This document shows, one piece after another, positions 34,435 through 46,656 of a DNA stretch of 64,000 bases. The stretch is from the NCBI GenBank assembly GCA_020736575.1, contig JAGPYM010000031.1:62001-126000 (forward strand), in the 5' to 3' direction. The notes below the pieces were generated by a model. The model was not told where the DNA came from and ran no database searches. It was given only the letters and a program-made list of their open reading frames with translations. A program made the position numbers and the translations under genes. The DNA comes from Thelonectria olida. Lineage: Eukaryota > Ascomycota > Sordariomycetes > Hypocreales > Nectriaceae. The stretch's first letter is position 1. Every line of letters starts with the position of its first letter.

Positions 34435-35444
34435 ATGACAACGCCGTCTCCACCTTTTATGATACGAGTCCTCGAGAAGGAATCCTCAAACAACAATACC
34501 GAAAACTGGCTGTTACCAGCGACCAGCCGCGTCGAGGATAACGTTGTTGTACCTCAGTCTGACCCCGAGTTCCTTGAAAGAGAGCTTCTCGTCAAACGAC
34601 TCAATGATGTGCATCATTGGCTCTGGATGTGTGGCCGCCCAATGCCGCCAAGATCTCTTTATCACCAGCGACTTCTGGGTCGCGAAATCGTCATCTGCGA
34701 GAATATTGAGCTTCATCTCATCTGGTGGAGAAACCGCATCTTCATCAAGCCGATGCCATCGTATCTCCTCGACCCCGACTTCTGGAAAGCTCACATTGTC
34801 AACACGGCAGACACGCGGAATCAAGACCCATATCTGGAGAACATAGATGCCTGCGCTCGAGGATTCTTGTTCTCCTACACTGCGCTGATCGCCTACAAAA
34901 GCGACTTTCGCATCGCACAGGAGTGTGGCCTACTTCCAGATGAACTGACATGGGACAAATGGAAGACCTTGGCGGCCCAAACCCTGGATAATCATCGCTA
35001 CGACTGTGTCATCCTCGGTACTGGTACGGTGAGTTACGTCTGAGCCGCCTGAACAAGATCTACTGCTTTGGCAAGGGCTCTATTTTCCGCGGTTACTCTA
35101 GAGTGGCATCCCACGCTCTATACGGAGATCTAATTTACGATAGCTTTTCTGTGCTGGCAGGTATTCTCGCATATGTCGTTATTGCGCTCACGGCCATGCA
35201 GGTTGGGCTTGGCGTTGAGACGTTGGTTAAAAATGAGGCGTTTCAGAATACGAGTTATGGACTTACTGTTTTTGCGCTGATTTTTCCTTTGATCGGTGGA
35301 GCTCTCATCTTTCTCTTTGTTCTCATGATGCTAGTTAGTAACTGGAGGGCGACGAAGGCCTATGAGAAACGGCGGTTTAGGAACATGCAGGTAGAAGCCT
35401 TGAGAAGATATAACTGGAAGATGTCGATGGTCAAGTGGCACTGA
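34435..35444 (+). pseudogene. fungal membrane protein, one-base frameshift in the middle
   Basis: Function unknown. From ATG 34435 the first frame gives about 200 residues with motifs I know from a widespread ascomycete family: RPMPPRSLYHQRLLGREIVICENIELHLIWW, FLFSYTALIAYKSDFRIAQE and LLPDELTWDKWKTL. The family then continues with a Y-P-R-F-x-Y-G-E-L-R-L-S-R-L-N-K-I-Y stretch. Here the matching HPRYWYGELRLSRLNKIY is present but in another frame, reached if one C is added near 35,010 (gtcatcc for gtccatcc). The first frame ends in TGA at 35041-35043. The second continues to 35444 with two or three membrane spans (LAYVVIALTAMQVGLGVE, LTVFALIFPLIGGALIFLFVL) and a basic C-terminus. The rest is undamaged, so this is a very young lesion or a base-calling error. 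Confidence 0.78.
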
Positions 35445-36888
35445 GCTAGTTCGATTTGTTGATCGGCGTAGAGAAGAGATCCGACAGAGGAATGTGCCAA
35501 CAGCTAAGAATGTACATGGCTTTCATAAAACCTAAAGTGCAAAATGCATAGCTACGCCACCCTCTCCTTCAAGAAGGGGTGAATATTCGTCGATCCAATG
35601 AGCTAATTAGGGAGGAGGTTGGCACAAATGTGCGAGTTGTGCAACACTTATATTCGCGCTGGCAACACTCTTCATAACCACTCAATAAGTCCTCCGAAGT
35701 GAAGTAACGATAAATCCCAGTTCCGCCCCTAGTGACGCTCTATAGTCGGAAGTCTTTCCAGCCACAGATCCGATAAAAATGATTACGTTTGTGTTTGTCT
35801 CGCTGCTCGGCGACGCGACGATTGGCATTGGACCCCAGGCGAGACCCTCTATGCTCGGTCAAAGAATTTCGTCAAATCAGGTGTGTCACGGACGGAGAGA
35901 TGAGGCGCAGCCTATGCACCTCAGCTGCTATCACCCGAAGCGCCAAGTTTCGGCCTCTTCCCTAGGACTTCACTTGACAGGTCTCGACTGGTTCACATTG
36001 CCTCGCTACTGTATTCCTGTGAAACGGCATATACACCCTGGCTACCTATCTTCAACGAACTCTACCAGCATCCTATAACTGAGGTGCCTTTAAGATCATC
36101 AAATCCAGCGCCGGCCCCCCGCTGTGGGAAGATTAATATGAAACGTCCATGCCGGTCGATCCTAAGCTGTGCCGAGCCGGCAATCTGTGGGCAACTTGGC
36201 CGCCTGCCATTCGCGGAAGATGGGGAGCTGCTGACACCCTTGTTCAAGCCCTGCTCTTCCTTCTCCCTGCCTCGAGGTCTCAATATTTCAACCTACTTGC
36301 CAATAAAAAATCAGCGGCGCTCAAAATCTCGGGTCAGTAACACATTGAAGTCCCAAATGCAGCAATGCTCTCCGAAAGATAAGCACTAATGCATTCATCG
36401 TTTACCAAGAAACGACATTTAGCGGTTTACCATGTGGTGTAGCCAAGAGCCGGACCACTACTGGACGAGGCTCTATTCAAGTGAGAGGAGCCCAATAATC
36501 TTCAAACTCGGTGGAATGATGGCTTACTGCACAAGCAACACGGGGTTTGGATGAAAGGTGTTCTCAAAAGACGGTACGAGACATATGAATCTGAGCCTGC
36601 CTGTTGTTCCGTTGCTACGACAGCACTCGCGCCACGCACCTTGCAGTCATGCAAATCTCTGCGTTTAGTGCGCACAGAAAGAAGAGGAATGCAGAAGACG
36701 ACATTTGTGAGGATAGATTATGATTGAGCAGTAATAATATAATAAATAAATACCTCGCTCAGTCAATCTTACCTCAGCTCAAGCAGCATTCTTGGCCCTC
36801 GCCCTCGCTTTGTTCATAAGGTAGCTGCTATCTTGGCTTCAGTGTGAATTGAGATAGAAGATTGTGGCCCGCTTTCGCCACGTCCGGC
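35445..36888. other. intergenic, no supported gene
   Basis: About 1.4 kb between two convergent 3' ends. Short overlapping frames near 36.1-36.4 kb on both strands have no recognisable domain. Confidence 0.5.
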
Positions 36889-39350
36889 CTATTCATCAGC
36901 AAGATCTTGAGAAATGACGCCAATAGACTGACAAATTCTTGTCCCATAGTCTGGCTTGACGCCTTGCTATGCGAAAAGGTGGTTAGTGACTGTGTATCTG
37001 AGGTCGGGCCGGTGTTGTTGTACCTGAAATGCGTATAGACCCACGATCGGCTTCGAGGGCTCAATGAGGACTATGTGAGTGGCGCAGGACTTGAAAGATG
37101 CGCGGTGCGGGCAGTAAGGATGATTGTAAAAATCTGGCGAGGACCTACCGTGATTTGTGTGCAACTATAAGGTTAAAGAGAGAACCAGTTAGTATAAAAC
37201 AAATTCAACGTCAGTGGAAACCCTTACCTTAAACCTTACAAAAGTGATGTCGTAACGGTGTCGCCAATCTCCCAAGCTTCCATTGGCTTTCACTTCAAGC
37301 TCGACAGAAGTGATGACTTCCCCACGAGGTCCGTCGATAGAAAAAGTCTCTATCTCTTCATCGGGCAGATGCTCCTTGGATCCTAGTATGAGAGACCCGA
37401 CGGGAATATCTGGCGAGTCATACTGGAAATGGATTCCGTGGATTCTCTTGTTGGCAGTCCGTACGGTCAGACCCGTCAGCCGGGAAAGATGATGACCTCC
37501 ATTTCCTCCAAACAAGCTCACGCCAAGAGGATAGAGATCCAGGTCGCGAACAGCAGGAAACTTGTCTGCATGAAGCTCCATATCCCCGCTAGGAACAAAA
37601 GGGTCCCATAGAATTGAGGCGCGCAAAGCCGTGTCGGCTAGTAAAGACTTGTCTAGGTTGGGCGCGATGCGGGAGCGAATGCAGAGACTAACCATCTTGA
37701 AGCCCTATATCAGAGTTAATGTTGTTGCACCATCATGGTAGAAGGCTTTTCTCACGTCAAACTTTGCCTCAATGTGTCTTATGGCGTGGAAAGCCTCGAG
37801 GCTTTTTTTCGGTAGGTCGTCGAAATTGCTGCCAGCCCAGTCCGATTCCTCCCCACTAGGACCGACGCACTGAATTCCTCGAAAGCCACCACGGGCACAA
37901 GCGAGATTGAATCTTTGGATACTTTGAACTCTGAGTGTGCTTTTCGAAGCGTTCCTCGTGCTCCCTAGCTGCACTGACTTCCCATCAAGCGTGACGAAGT
38001 TGAGTCCCGCGACGTACTCAACGTTTCCGTGGCGGAAGAAGTAGACTTCGACATGCGACATGACTTCCGGGACTGAGATGTATTGCGCATAGAGAAAGTA
38101 GATGCTGAGGCTCGTTATACAAGAAACAGACGTCGTGAGTCGACTCGACATCTCGATGTATTGGTACCGTTCAACATCCGGTCCAACTCGGAGGGAGTGT
38201 TTATGGGAGGGTAGATGATCAACTTTGCGAAAAGGGTCCGTATAATTAGCATCGAAACAAAATTGATCAAGCAGCTGTTGAATTCTCTGCATTCGCTGGT
38301 AGACGCTTTTTCGGTTGAGGACCGGCTCTGTGTGATTTTCACCATTTGTACATCGATAGAGCCATCTCCAGTCGAGTTGCATCAGTGCTTGCCATTTGAA
38401 CGCCTCAAATAACCAATCCCTGTCGCCATTACTGCGAAACCTCGATTTCCAGAACTGTTCATCATGGAAGATGGGAGCGAAAACCCGTGATGCAAGACGT
38501 AGGGAAAAGAAGTCTGTGGTAGACAAGTAGCAGGCAATCTTTCGACAAACGTCCTCTGGCAGAGCGATGAAGCGGTCTTCGGTGGATGATACGGACGTGA
38601 TTGACATCGTTTCCCATTTCCCTCCCGTCCTCGTCGGTGGAACATCTGATCTGCGGAGCAGCCAACTCGGGGGTATTGCCGACACGGTCGCCCATTCCCT
38701 CGATGTGGCTACTGGACCATTTGGTCTGCGGAGCAACCAGTCGGGGAGAATTGTCGATATAGCTTTCCATTTTTTCCATATTCTTGCCACTTGACCATCT
38801 GATCTGCGGCTAGGGGCTGCTACCAGGTGGTATGGGTTGAGCCCGTTGTTACAATTCACCTCTCGGAGCTTGGTTTCGTCAGGCGATATCCTCCACAAAT
38901 AGTAGAGTGCTTCCCAAGGGATGGGCTTTGGGTCGTAGACTTTCTCAAAGACTGCGCAGCAGGCTGCATGTAACGGGAGCCCAACCCGTTCTCGGCCGCG
39001 ATTAAATGCCTTGTCCTGAAACAAAACAGCCCCTGATGGCCTGAGCACATGTCCCTCATCATCGTACCAAGATGCATAGTCGAGCGGCCCTTCGAAGGTG
39101 TCAAACTGACATTGTTTGCGCGACGTCGCTCTCCCAATGCCCGAGATTCCGATAGTGCCCATGCAGTCACAATAGACTATTCACACTCAAGATTAGCGCT
39201 GTCATTCGAGCTGTTGTTGGCGGTCTTACCGATTTGGATGTAGCTTGTCCAGGGCGGAACTTTTCCATCCTTGACGCCAGTAAAGGTATTTCCGCAGACA
39301 AAACATCGGGGAGGGTATAGGCCTGCGGCCAGTACGCTTGGCCTTAGCAT
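36889..39350 (-). CDS. F-box protein with N-terminal CxxC motif and internal tandem repeats
   Basis: Six exons (39350-39230, 39176-37756, 37704-37228, 37164-37149, 37070-37024, 36966-36889) give 719 residues. All joins keep frame; the fourth exon is only 16 nt. The N-terminus has CFVCGN and later YCDCMG, possibly a zinc-binding pair, then ISGIGR and GPLDYASWYDDEG as in a large ascomycete F-box family. The F-box is FIALPEDVCRKIACYLSTTDFFSLRLASR at about residue 250. A long beta-rich C-terminal region follows (SSRLTTSVSCITSLSIYFL, GGFRGIQC, KPIVGLYAFQ). Such proteins link Skp1-Cullin1 ubiquitin ligase to a target; the target is unknown. Just before the F-box are three degenerate copies of a 25-26-residue unit ending in WLLRR. 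Confidence 0.88.
38606..38824. repeat. three degenerate tandem repeats (78/75 bp) inside the F-box gene
   Basis: Units start near 38606, 38684 and 38759. The shared core is ttyccatt...ggaccatytgrtctgcggagcarcca. On the minus strand each encodes a segment like W-x-x-x-S-x-I-P-x-W-L-L-R-R. Unit lengths are multiples of three. Confidence 0.8.
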
Positions 39351-40273
39351 AGTGGATTGGGTAATGTGATGGTCTAGAGCCTGAATGGCGTGTGTTAAAA
39401 AAGAGGGGAGGGAAACATTGTTGAATTGGATCACGTACTCCGTACAAAGCACCGTGCTCGAAGAAGTCATGTGACTTCGGAGCCTCGTCGCGAAAGGCTC
39501 CGGGAGATTAGACAAAATTGGAAGGAACGCGACAGACTTTTCCATCAGAAATGATCGAAATCGGGCCTTAAAAGTAGATTGAATACACACACATCTTTGA
39601 GGTCAATTGAGTTGAACACCCGGCTATTCGATACATACATTCTCCATAGTCAAGTGCCGAGCTTACATCGCCCTCACACTGACGCATCCACACGCATGTA
39701 TCAATGGAAATCGCAAATCATGGTCAAAAAGATCTCGTCCATGTCCTCGAGTGTACGCCGAGAGCTTTCGGGATATAGGCAGTAGACCACGGGAAAGTAG
39801 GCCCAGCAGAGAATGACATCAAGCGTCGCACTTTTTGAAGCCTGTTCTGTATGGACAGGGTTGTCAGCGGTACACTAGGCAGGCCAATGGCAATCAACTT
39901 GCCCATCTGCTCCCCGCACGTTAAGCTGAGAAGCGGCGAACTAGTACTCGGGTTAGTAATGACTAGGGAATCCTCGCTGTTGTATGTTTCTTTTTGAGTT
40001 TTCTCCGTCTTTCTTCTGTGCTTCGAAGAGCCATTCGATATGAAATTCAATATGATTTTGCAGTTTTGTGGCTGAGTAATTGCTATGTTGCTGACCTTGA
40101 GCGTTGCCTCATCTGGTAATCGCCGAGCAGCCTTTCCGCCTTAGGCAATTCCCGAGTCCTCATGCTCTGACCTCAACTTGACTTCCTTGGAAATGATGCA
40201 AATCTGGACTGCTTCACTGAGGTCTGATCTACTTACTATTTGCATTTCAATCGGCACTTCCATTTGAGGAAAA
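39351..40273. promoter_or_regulatory. divergent upstream region of F-box and AflR-like genes
   Basis: About 920 bp between two divergent starts. The in-frame extension upstream of the F-box start (to 39590) could be an alternative N-terminus, but it shows no conserved motif. Small frames at 39.6-40.05 kb are not convincing. Confidence 0.45.
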
Positions 40274-41726
40274 ATGTTTGTTACTCTGAAGGCTGCGAAG
40301 ACTGGCACATCCGATGGTGTCGCCATGGAGCAGGTTGCACAGAGCAACGCCAGTGCGTGTAACCGGTTTGGACGAAGGGTTGCGTGCATGGGCTGCCGGA
40401 GCAAAAAGGTATGTTGGTCTTGAGTGCGCTTTCAGGCATCACGTACTGATGGGAATTGATAGCTTCGTTGCATGGGAAGCAGGCTATCATGCGACAGGTG
40501 CAACACTCAAGGGATTCCCTGCGTTCCGTCATCGTCACGCAGTGTCCGAGACCGTGCCAGTACAAGACGAACGGGATCCAGAGTGTGCCAGCCGAAACCG
40601 AGCGACAGTATCAATGATGACTCTCATTATGACGCCCGAGTTCAAGAATCCGACGTGACTCTGCCCACCCCGCCACGTCTCCAATCGGACGAAGAACCGG
40701 GGTCAAATGATGGTCAAACATCTCATCCAGTTGACCCCGGAACTGGAAATCAGCCTGAGCCTCGGACCTCAACTCATAGGCTTGGCTTGGGCGGTCCAAA
40801 CTTGGTCGACGAGATTTTGGGGGTTGATCTAGAAGCAAGCCCCCCCTGGGGAAGCGCCTCAGATACGCAGACTGGTAAGTTCAATTGTTCAACCATATCA
40901 AGCTTAAAAATGTGCTCATCAGTGAATAGATGATTCGGCCATGACCCGGCCAATATTCAGCCCTGCCTCGAGAGGAGTGCCAGTCGAATCAGGCTTGACT
41001 AGGCCAACTGGAACCATCGCCTATTCAGGAGCATCAGAGCAAAGCTCAACACCAGCCATTCCGCGACCTGCCCCATGCTCTTGCCTGGAGGACATGCTGG
41101 AAATTGTACAAAAGCTTGACGATGACGAGTTCAAACTCAAATCACTTGGCTTCGACGAAGTCTTGAAGCTTCAAAAGTTCATGATCTTTCATTGCTGCAA
41201 GCCCCTCGACTGCACAAACTGCATGAATTTGCCCTCATCTTCAACTGTCATCCTCATTATCTGCGAAAGGATTACTGAAATGTTCCGATGCCTGTCACGA
41301 CGTATCAAGCGCCAACTGCCGGATAGGGGAGGGCCGAATGCCCTAAATGACAAGTTTGAAGAACCTGGATTCACATTTCATCACCCACTCTCAAACGGCC
41401 AAGCCCTTGATGAGGCGGAGCCAATTCGCCTGTTTGACGGCTTTTCGAGTGAGCCTAGCATTAGAACGCCATGTAACCCCGACATGTTCTCGCCAGAGTT
41501 CAAGGCGCAGTACTCCTACGAGGAGCAGTTGCACATGATCCGGGTTTTGGCAAAGATCCAGGTGCGGAATGCCAACCAGCTCTTGCTGCGCATTGGCGAG
41601 ATGCATCAGTCCCAGCGCAGTCAAGCCAGGTTTGGGAAGATTTTAGACTTGGTCAACCGTTTGCAACAGGCGGCTGAGTCAATCGACAATACATTCCAGA
41701 TCTTGTTGCAGAATCTCGTGGAGTAG
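40274..41726 (+). CDS. AflR-like Zn2Cys6 transcription factor
   Basis: Three exons (40274-40408, 40463-40874, 40930-41726) give 447 residues. An internal ATG at 40325 could serve instead. The first intron splits the zinc cluster, a common position. The joined motif is ACMGCRSKK-LRCMGSRLSCDRCNTQGIPC, spacing C-x2-C-x6-C-x6-C-x2-C-x6-C. A Ser/Pro-rich linker follows, then PAPCSCLEDMLEIVQKL and later FHCCKPLDCTNCMNLPSSS, the cysteine-marked start of the AflR-type C-terminal regulatory domain. The C-terminus is helical (QRSQARFGKILDLVNRLQQAAES). Such factors usually control a neighbouring secondary-metabolite cluster. None of the usual backbone enzymes is nearby, so this may be an orphan or act elsewhere. 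Confidence 0.9.
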
Positions 41727-42187
41727 GATGGGATGAGATATAGAGAAAAAGCAGACAATATGATCAAATAGGATATTATTAAATATTACTCTACAAGAAG
41801 TTTTCAGCCTCGGAAATTGCGAATAATTATCTCAGTCGTGTCTACTACCACCATCTTGTCACACAGTTGTTAATAGCTCTGGTTTATAATTACCATTTTT
41901 GGTAATTCCCGAGAGCTGAAGGTCGCATTTGGCCCGTGTGTAAGCTGGCACCATGCTTTACAAGCCCAGCAGGAAATGATTATTGCATCAAAAGTGTTAC
42001 TAATGTGTCCGTCTCGAATTCATCATTCAGTAGTCTACCTAGACGCGAGGCAGTATGGATTCATGTACCAAGAACTAGTTACATGTTGCCAACTTTTCCT
42101 ATTTATATAGTCCTCCAGCTCCGTCATCTTATTTCATCCAACTTGACCTCTATCATAATCGAAAGCTTCAAGACTAAAGTCCTCACG
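41727..42187. promoter_or_regulatory. upstream region of the dienelactone hydrolase
   Basis: About 460 bp, AT-rich after the TF stop. A TATA-like tttatata occurs at 42102-42109, about 80 bp before the ATG. Confidence 0.4.
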
Positions 42188-43006
42188 ATGACCTCACACC
42201 ATCCTGCCCACTGCTGCACTGTTGGCGTTCGTCATGAGTAAGTATAAGATTCACTGAAATCCCGCCATATTAGCCAGACACAAGAAACTGATAAAAGCAG
42301 AGGCGCCCCCAGAGGCAAGATGATCAAGGTTGGCACTCATGATGCCTACCTGGCTTCTGCTTCTTCACCCAGCGCTCGTACCGACGCCGGCATTCTCTAT
42401 GTCCCCGATGTGCTCGGAATCTGGGATAACAGCAAACTGCTTGCCGACGAGTTTGCCGCGAAGGGTTATACGACGCTTGTTATTGACGTGTTTAATGGAG
42501 ATGCGATTGAAGTCAATAAGTTTTCCGAGGTGAATCTGCAGGACTGGGTACAAAACGGCCGAAATGGGGCTGGTGGCCATACCACAGTCGAGGTTGATCC
42601 GATCGTCAAGGAAGCTATCGATTACATGAGGAATGAATTGGGGGTTCAACATCTCGGCGCGGCCGGGTATTGCTTTGGGGCCAAATACGTCGTTCGCCAT
42701 TATCAGCATGGCATCGACGTAGGCTTCATCGCGCATCCATCTTTCGTCGAGGAAGATGAACTTGCCTCCATCACCGGGCCATTGTCTATTGCAGCAGCAG
42801 AGACAGACACTATTTTTCCCTCAGAGAAACGTCACGAAAGCGAAGGGATTCTCAAAAAGACTGGCGTCGTGTATCAGATGAATCTCTTCTCGGGGGTGGT
42901 TCATGGTTTTGCCGTTCGCTGCGACCTCAGCGTAAAGCGAGAGCGGTTCGCAAAGGAGCAAGCCTTCTTCCAGGCTGTGGCGTTTTTCGACAACTGGCTG
43001 GTTTAG
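42188..43006 (+). CDS. dienelactone hydrolase family protein
   Basis: Two exons (42188-42237, 42301-43006) give 251 residues, the usual size. The catalytic triad is Cys-Asp-His: Cys in AAGYCFGAKYVV (near residue 135), Asp in AAAETDTIFP (near 180), His in GVVHGFAVR (near 215). The N-terminal HPAHCC and YVPDVLGIWDN motifs are typical of fungal members. DLH enzymes open dienelactones in catechol breakdown, but many fungal ones are cytosolic esterases of unknown substrate. Neighbours do not show an aromatic-degradation pathway. Confidence 0.93.
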
Positions 43007-43196
43007 AGTGATGGAGGTAACTGCTCGAGGTGGATAGTTCGACCATGTCACTTGGTATATGGATCAGGTAGAGCCTTAGTAGAGGCGAATCTCATAAACT
43101 CACAATTCGGGCGCATCGATATGGTAGAATATGCCTCTAGAATGTGAATATCATATCTATTATCGTGTCCAAATGACATGACCCATTTCCTTGTTT

Positions 43197-45822
43197 TTAA
43201 GCATACCATCCCCCTGGGACGGGCGCCGTGACGTTATTGGCCTCAACTCCAAAACTCAGATGTTGAATGCCTGGTGCTTCAATGTCGTTATTGAGGTCCT
43301 GGTAGAACTCAAGGGGCATGGCAACAATCCCCCATTTAACCTTGCTTTCTGCAACGCTTGCCAGCATAGATGTTGAAGCGCTCTCCTTCGCCTCGTTGGG
43401 AGAGAGAACCAAGTTATCATCGCTTCCTGGAACTGTAGAGTAGCTGCTCACTTGACCAGCCTCGGCTACTTGACCCGAATCTTTGGCCTTTGAAACGACT
43501 GATCCATGGCATGCGGCTGCAATAGCCAGTGAGTTGCTCCCGACAATAACCATATTACTGGGCATCCTCTTGGCCGAGAAAACCAACGGCACACAGATCA
43601 CAGCTGCAAACACGGCAATTGAGGCCACGATGGCCGTTGTAGAGTAGCCCATGGCAACAAACCCATACCCTGAGAAACCCATCCGATTCACTGACATCAC
43701 GGGGGTTCCAGTGGGAGATCCATAGAAACCTCATCAGGTGGTCAGTACATGGAAAGAAAAACAACAAAAACTACTCACCGCCGTCGGCCATGAACACGTA
43801 GCAGGCATTCGAAGCCAGCCAATGAACGAGAATGGCCGAGATGATGCATGGGATACCCCAGGAATAAGGCATCTGGAGGCGGTACGTTGACGTCTGTTCC
43901 CCTCTTGGTTCGGTAACCCTGAGAGGTCTGTACGCAACCCCCATGCGAGCCCACTCTCTTGCCATGCATAGCTTTGTCAGAATCGTGTTGAGTTGGATAT
44001 ATGCGACGGAGAGCACCAGCTGCGGGATGTTGGCCAGTAGAACTACATGCAAAAAATCCCCTCTGAACTCATCAGAGGAGGCCTTGTTTTGTACGACAAA
44101 CTTGTTCATGCCACTGATGCCAAAGATGCCAGACCTATGTTGTTCAGTACAAATCTTGCAGGGCAATCAGGATCCTTACGTATTGAAGCGGCCATCGGTA
44201 GCCAAGGAGTAATAGTACAACGCGACCCCAACCACCGTTAAAAATAATGCATAGGCTCGTAACCACGAGGTCCACGGTAATGCTGAAAAATAGCATGTTG
44301 GTTGATTATTCCACTGACGGGCAGCTGGCGAGAGAAGCTGACGGTTGAAGGCACTGTCATATTTCCTGGGAGCCCTAATAGCCTTGAAAAATTTGCCAAA
44401 CTTGGTCTGAATGTCAGAGACTTGAAGCGTACACATCCGCGAAGTTGTCGGGTCGGACCGTCGAAGCAGCGAGTCGATGGCATCGCCCAGCGTAACGAGT
44501 GGGTGATGTTTTCGCATGACGAACCAAAGCAGGATGAAGATGCACTGCACAGTCTTGACGGCGACGCAAACCATGACGGCAAAGAGAAGATAAATGGACA
44601 GTCCAACCTTGCACATTTGCTCGGTCTTCTCAGCCATGCAATATTCGACGGCCAAGTCGCTGTACGCCTGGTCGAAGCCACTGCGCATCTGTGCTGTGAG
44701 CATGCCAAGGTCAACAGCGGCTGGTTCGAAGAACGGAAACTTCCAAGTACCCTCTTTAGTGTCGTTGCGAGGGTCGACGGTGTTCATGTCGCGGTACCAG
44801 AGCCTGGAAAAGCCCAAGTTGATCTTGCATGAATTTGTGGACTTGCCGTTGTCGAACGTTGAAATGGTTTCGCAAGACTCGTGGTGCCATAGGGAAGACG
44901 TGCGATTCGACGGAACCATGTCGTCCCAAAAGGCTGCGTCTTCGTCTGTCATGTTGGGAAAGACATGGTCACGTCGCCAGCCGAGCGGCTCGTCGAATGG
45001 ATCGGAGACGACCATAACGACGTTTTTGTAGTTCTTCAAGCCCAGTCCTCCGTTGGCATAGAGGAACTGACTGCGACAAGAGGCTATATCGAGCCGCTCC
45101 CACTGGCTGTCGTTGAGACTCGCTGCGGCACGCGATATGCTCGTCCTTTCGTCGGACGTCTCATTCATCCAGTTGGCCGCCCACGGCACTCCGTCAAACA
45201 TGAAGACTGAAGTCGCATTTGCGCAAAGATAGCCATGCTCTTCGTAATCCGTGGACAGTCGCAAACTGCAATTATACGGTACAGCAGTGTTCCATAAGCC
45301 CGCGCCAGGGGCGTAGTAATCGGCGCCGTGAAGAAACGATTCCGTAGCGATTGTCAACCAAAATTTGGACTGGGTTTCTGTGACTTCGTACACGAGAGAG
45401 TTGAAAAATAGGTGCAACGGCACAGAGCTGCATGCCAATATCAACCAACAGAGGAACCTGAGGGGGCCGAGATGGACGAGGTTGCGCAGGGATGGGACGC
45501 CCACGTTTACCCACGACGACCGGGCGTGAGCGCAATCGAGGTCTGCACGTGTTGGGGCATTGAGGATCTGCATAAAAAAATTGGACGAGGCCAGAATCAG
45601 GGTTCCCAGTATGTTGAGTAAAAGGTGAAGAAGGAGATTGATGGTTTTGGACTGGCTGCATGGTCCACGGTACAGATTGACGGCTGCATCCAGGTGCCCG
45701 GTTCGATTGTAGGTGATGATGAGGACGACGGAGAGGAATATGAGCAGTACTCCAATGCAGATGGCGTTGAAGAAGGCGATGCGCTTCCAGCTCGTGCGGA
45801 AGGGGCGCAACTGGAAGCCCAT
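43197..45822 (-). CDS. DUF6536-family membrane protein
   Basis: Three exons (45822-44180, 44134-43779, 43729-43197) give 843 residues. I start at ATG 45822 (MGFQLRPFRTSWKRIAFFN); no upstream in-frame ATG is available. The N-terminal SWKR, then a membrane span, a C-x6-N-LLLHLLLNILGTLILASSNFFMQILNAPTR core and PSLRNLVHLGPLRFLCW match DUF6536, a fungal family of unknown function. Next comes a large glycosylated loop with several cysteines (NCSLRL, ASCRSQF, HESCETIS). It is followed by six or so further spans and a Ser-rich C-terminal tail. It probably sits in the plasma membrane or endomembranes. The role is unknown. Confidence 0.88.
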
Positions 45823-46656
45823 GGTCGACTGGCGGAGCTTCAAGCTCGGAGTGCGTGTCGAGGATCACAACCAACGTGGGAATGGATTCATATTGAGTGT
45901 TGGGACACGGAGCCGAATTAATTATAGACTGTCCAGTCGCAAGTGCCAAGGGGGCTCAAGCGCTAATGAGTCGGTGGATGCATTCTTTCGATTCCATTCT
46001 GCATGTCAGCGGTAGATGGGCTTTGGTTATTGGGCGAGGCAGATGCAGGTGATGACAAGGGTCAACCAACAGGCATGAGACAGTGGAGATGAGAAGACAT
46101 TGGCGATTTTCTCAGTGAGGGGCCGGCGGTAAAGGACTATTAAGCACCTAAATGTATGCTTTTGGCGTCTTAACTGTAGTCCCTGCGTCGAACTATCATT
46201 CTTGTTTTGAACCACATGTGTTGTTGCCAACTCAACATGGAACAAGCACAATAGAGTGCGTCGTTCCATTCCATAGGACACTGAACGTACCAATCTGCAC
46301 ATTTCTCAAGCCTTTTCAAAAACTGTCAAATAATCATGAGCATGTTTTCTTGGCTTTTACGTGACTTTCAAAGGATAGGTCATAAGCTCAGGCGGAAGCC
46401 GGGAAATTCTATGTAGAGTTCTGGAGCCTAATAACCGAAGCATCAGAGGTTATTCCGTCACAATATCAGGCAGGCATCGTGTATCAGATGGTTAAAGTTG
46501 GTTCTGCACTCCTGGCAATGACAGATCGAAGCGAGCCAAAGTTTAGATGAGCGTGCAAAAGAGGCACAAAACCAAGCTCTCCTCCGCGGCGAACCATGTA
46601 AACAACTTGGAAAAACAAACACTTCTACACGACACTGACAAACAACCGTCAACACA
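45823..46656. promoter_or_regulatory. divergent upstream region
   Basis: About 830 bp between two divergent starts. No supported gene; the antisense frame to 45949 is a shadow. Confidence 0.45.
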
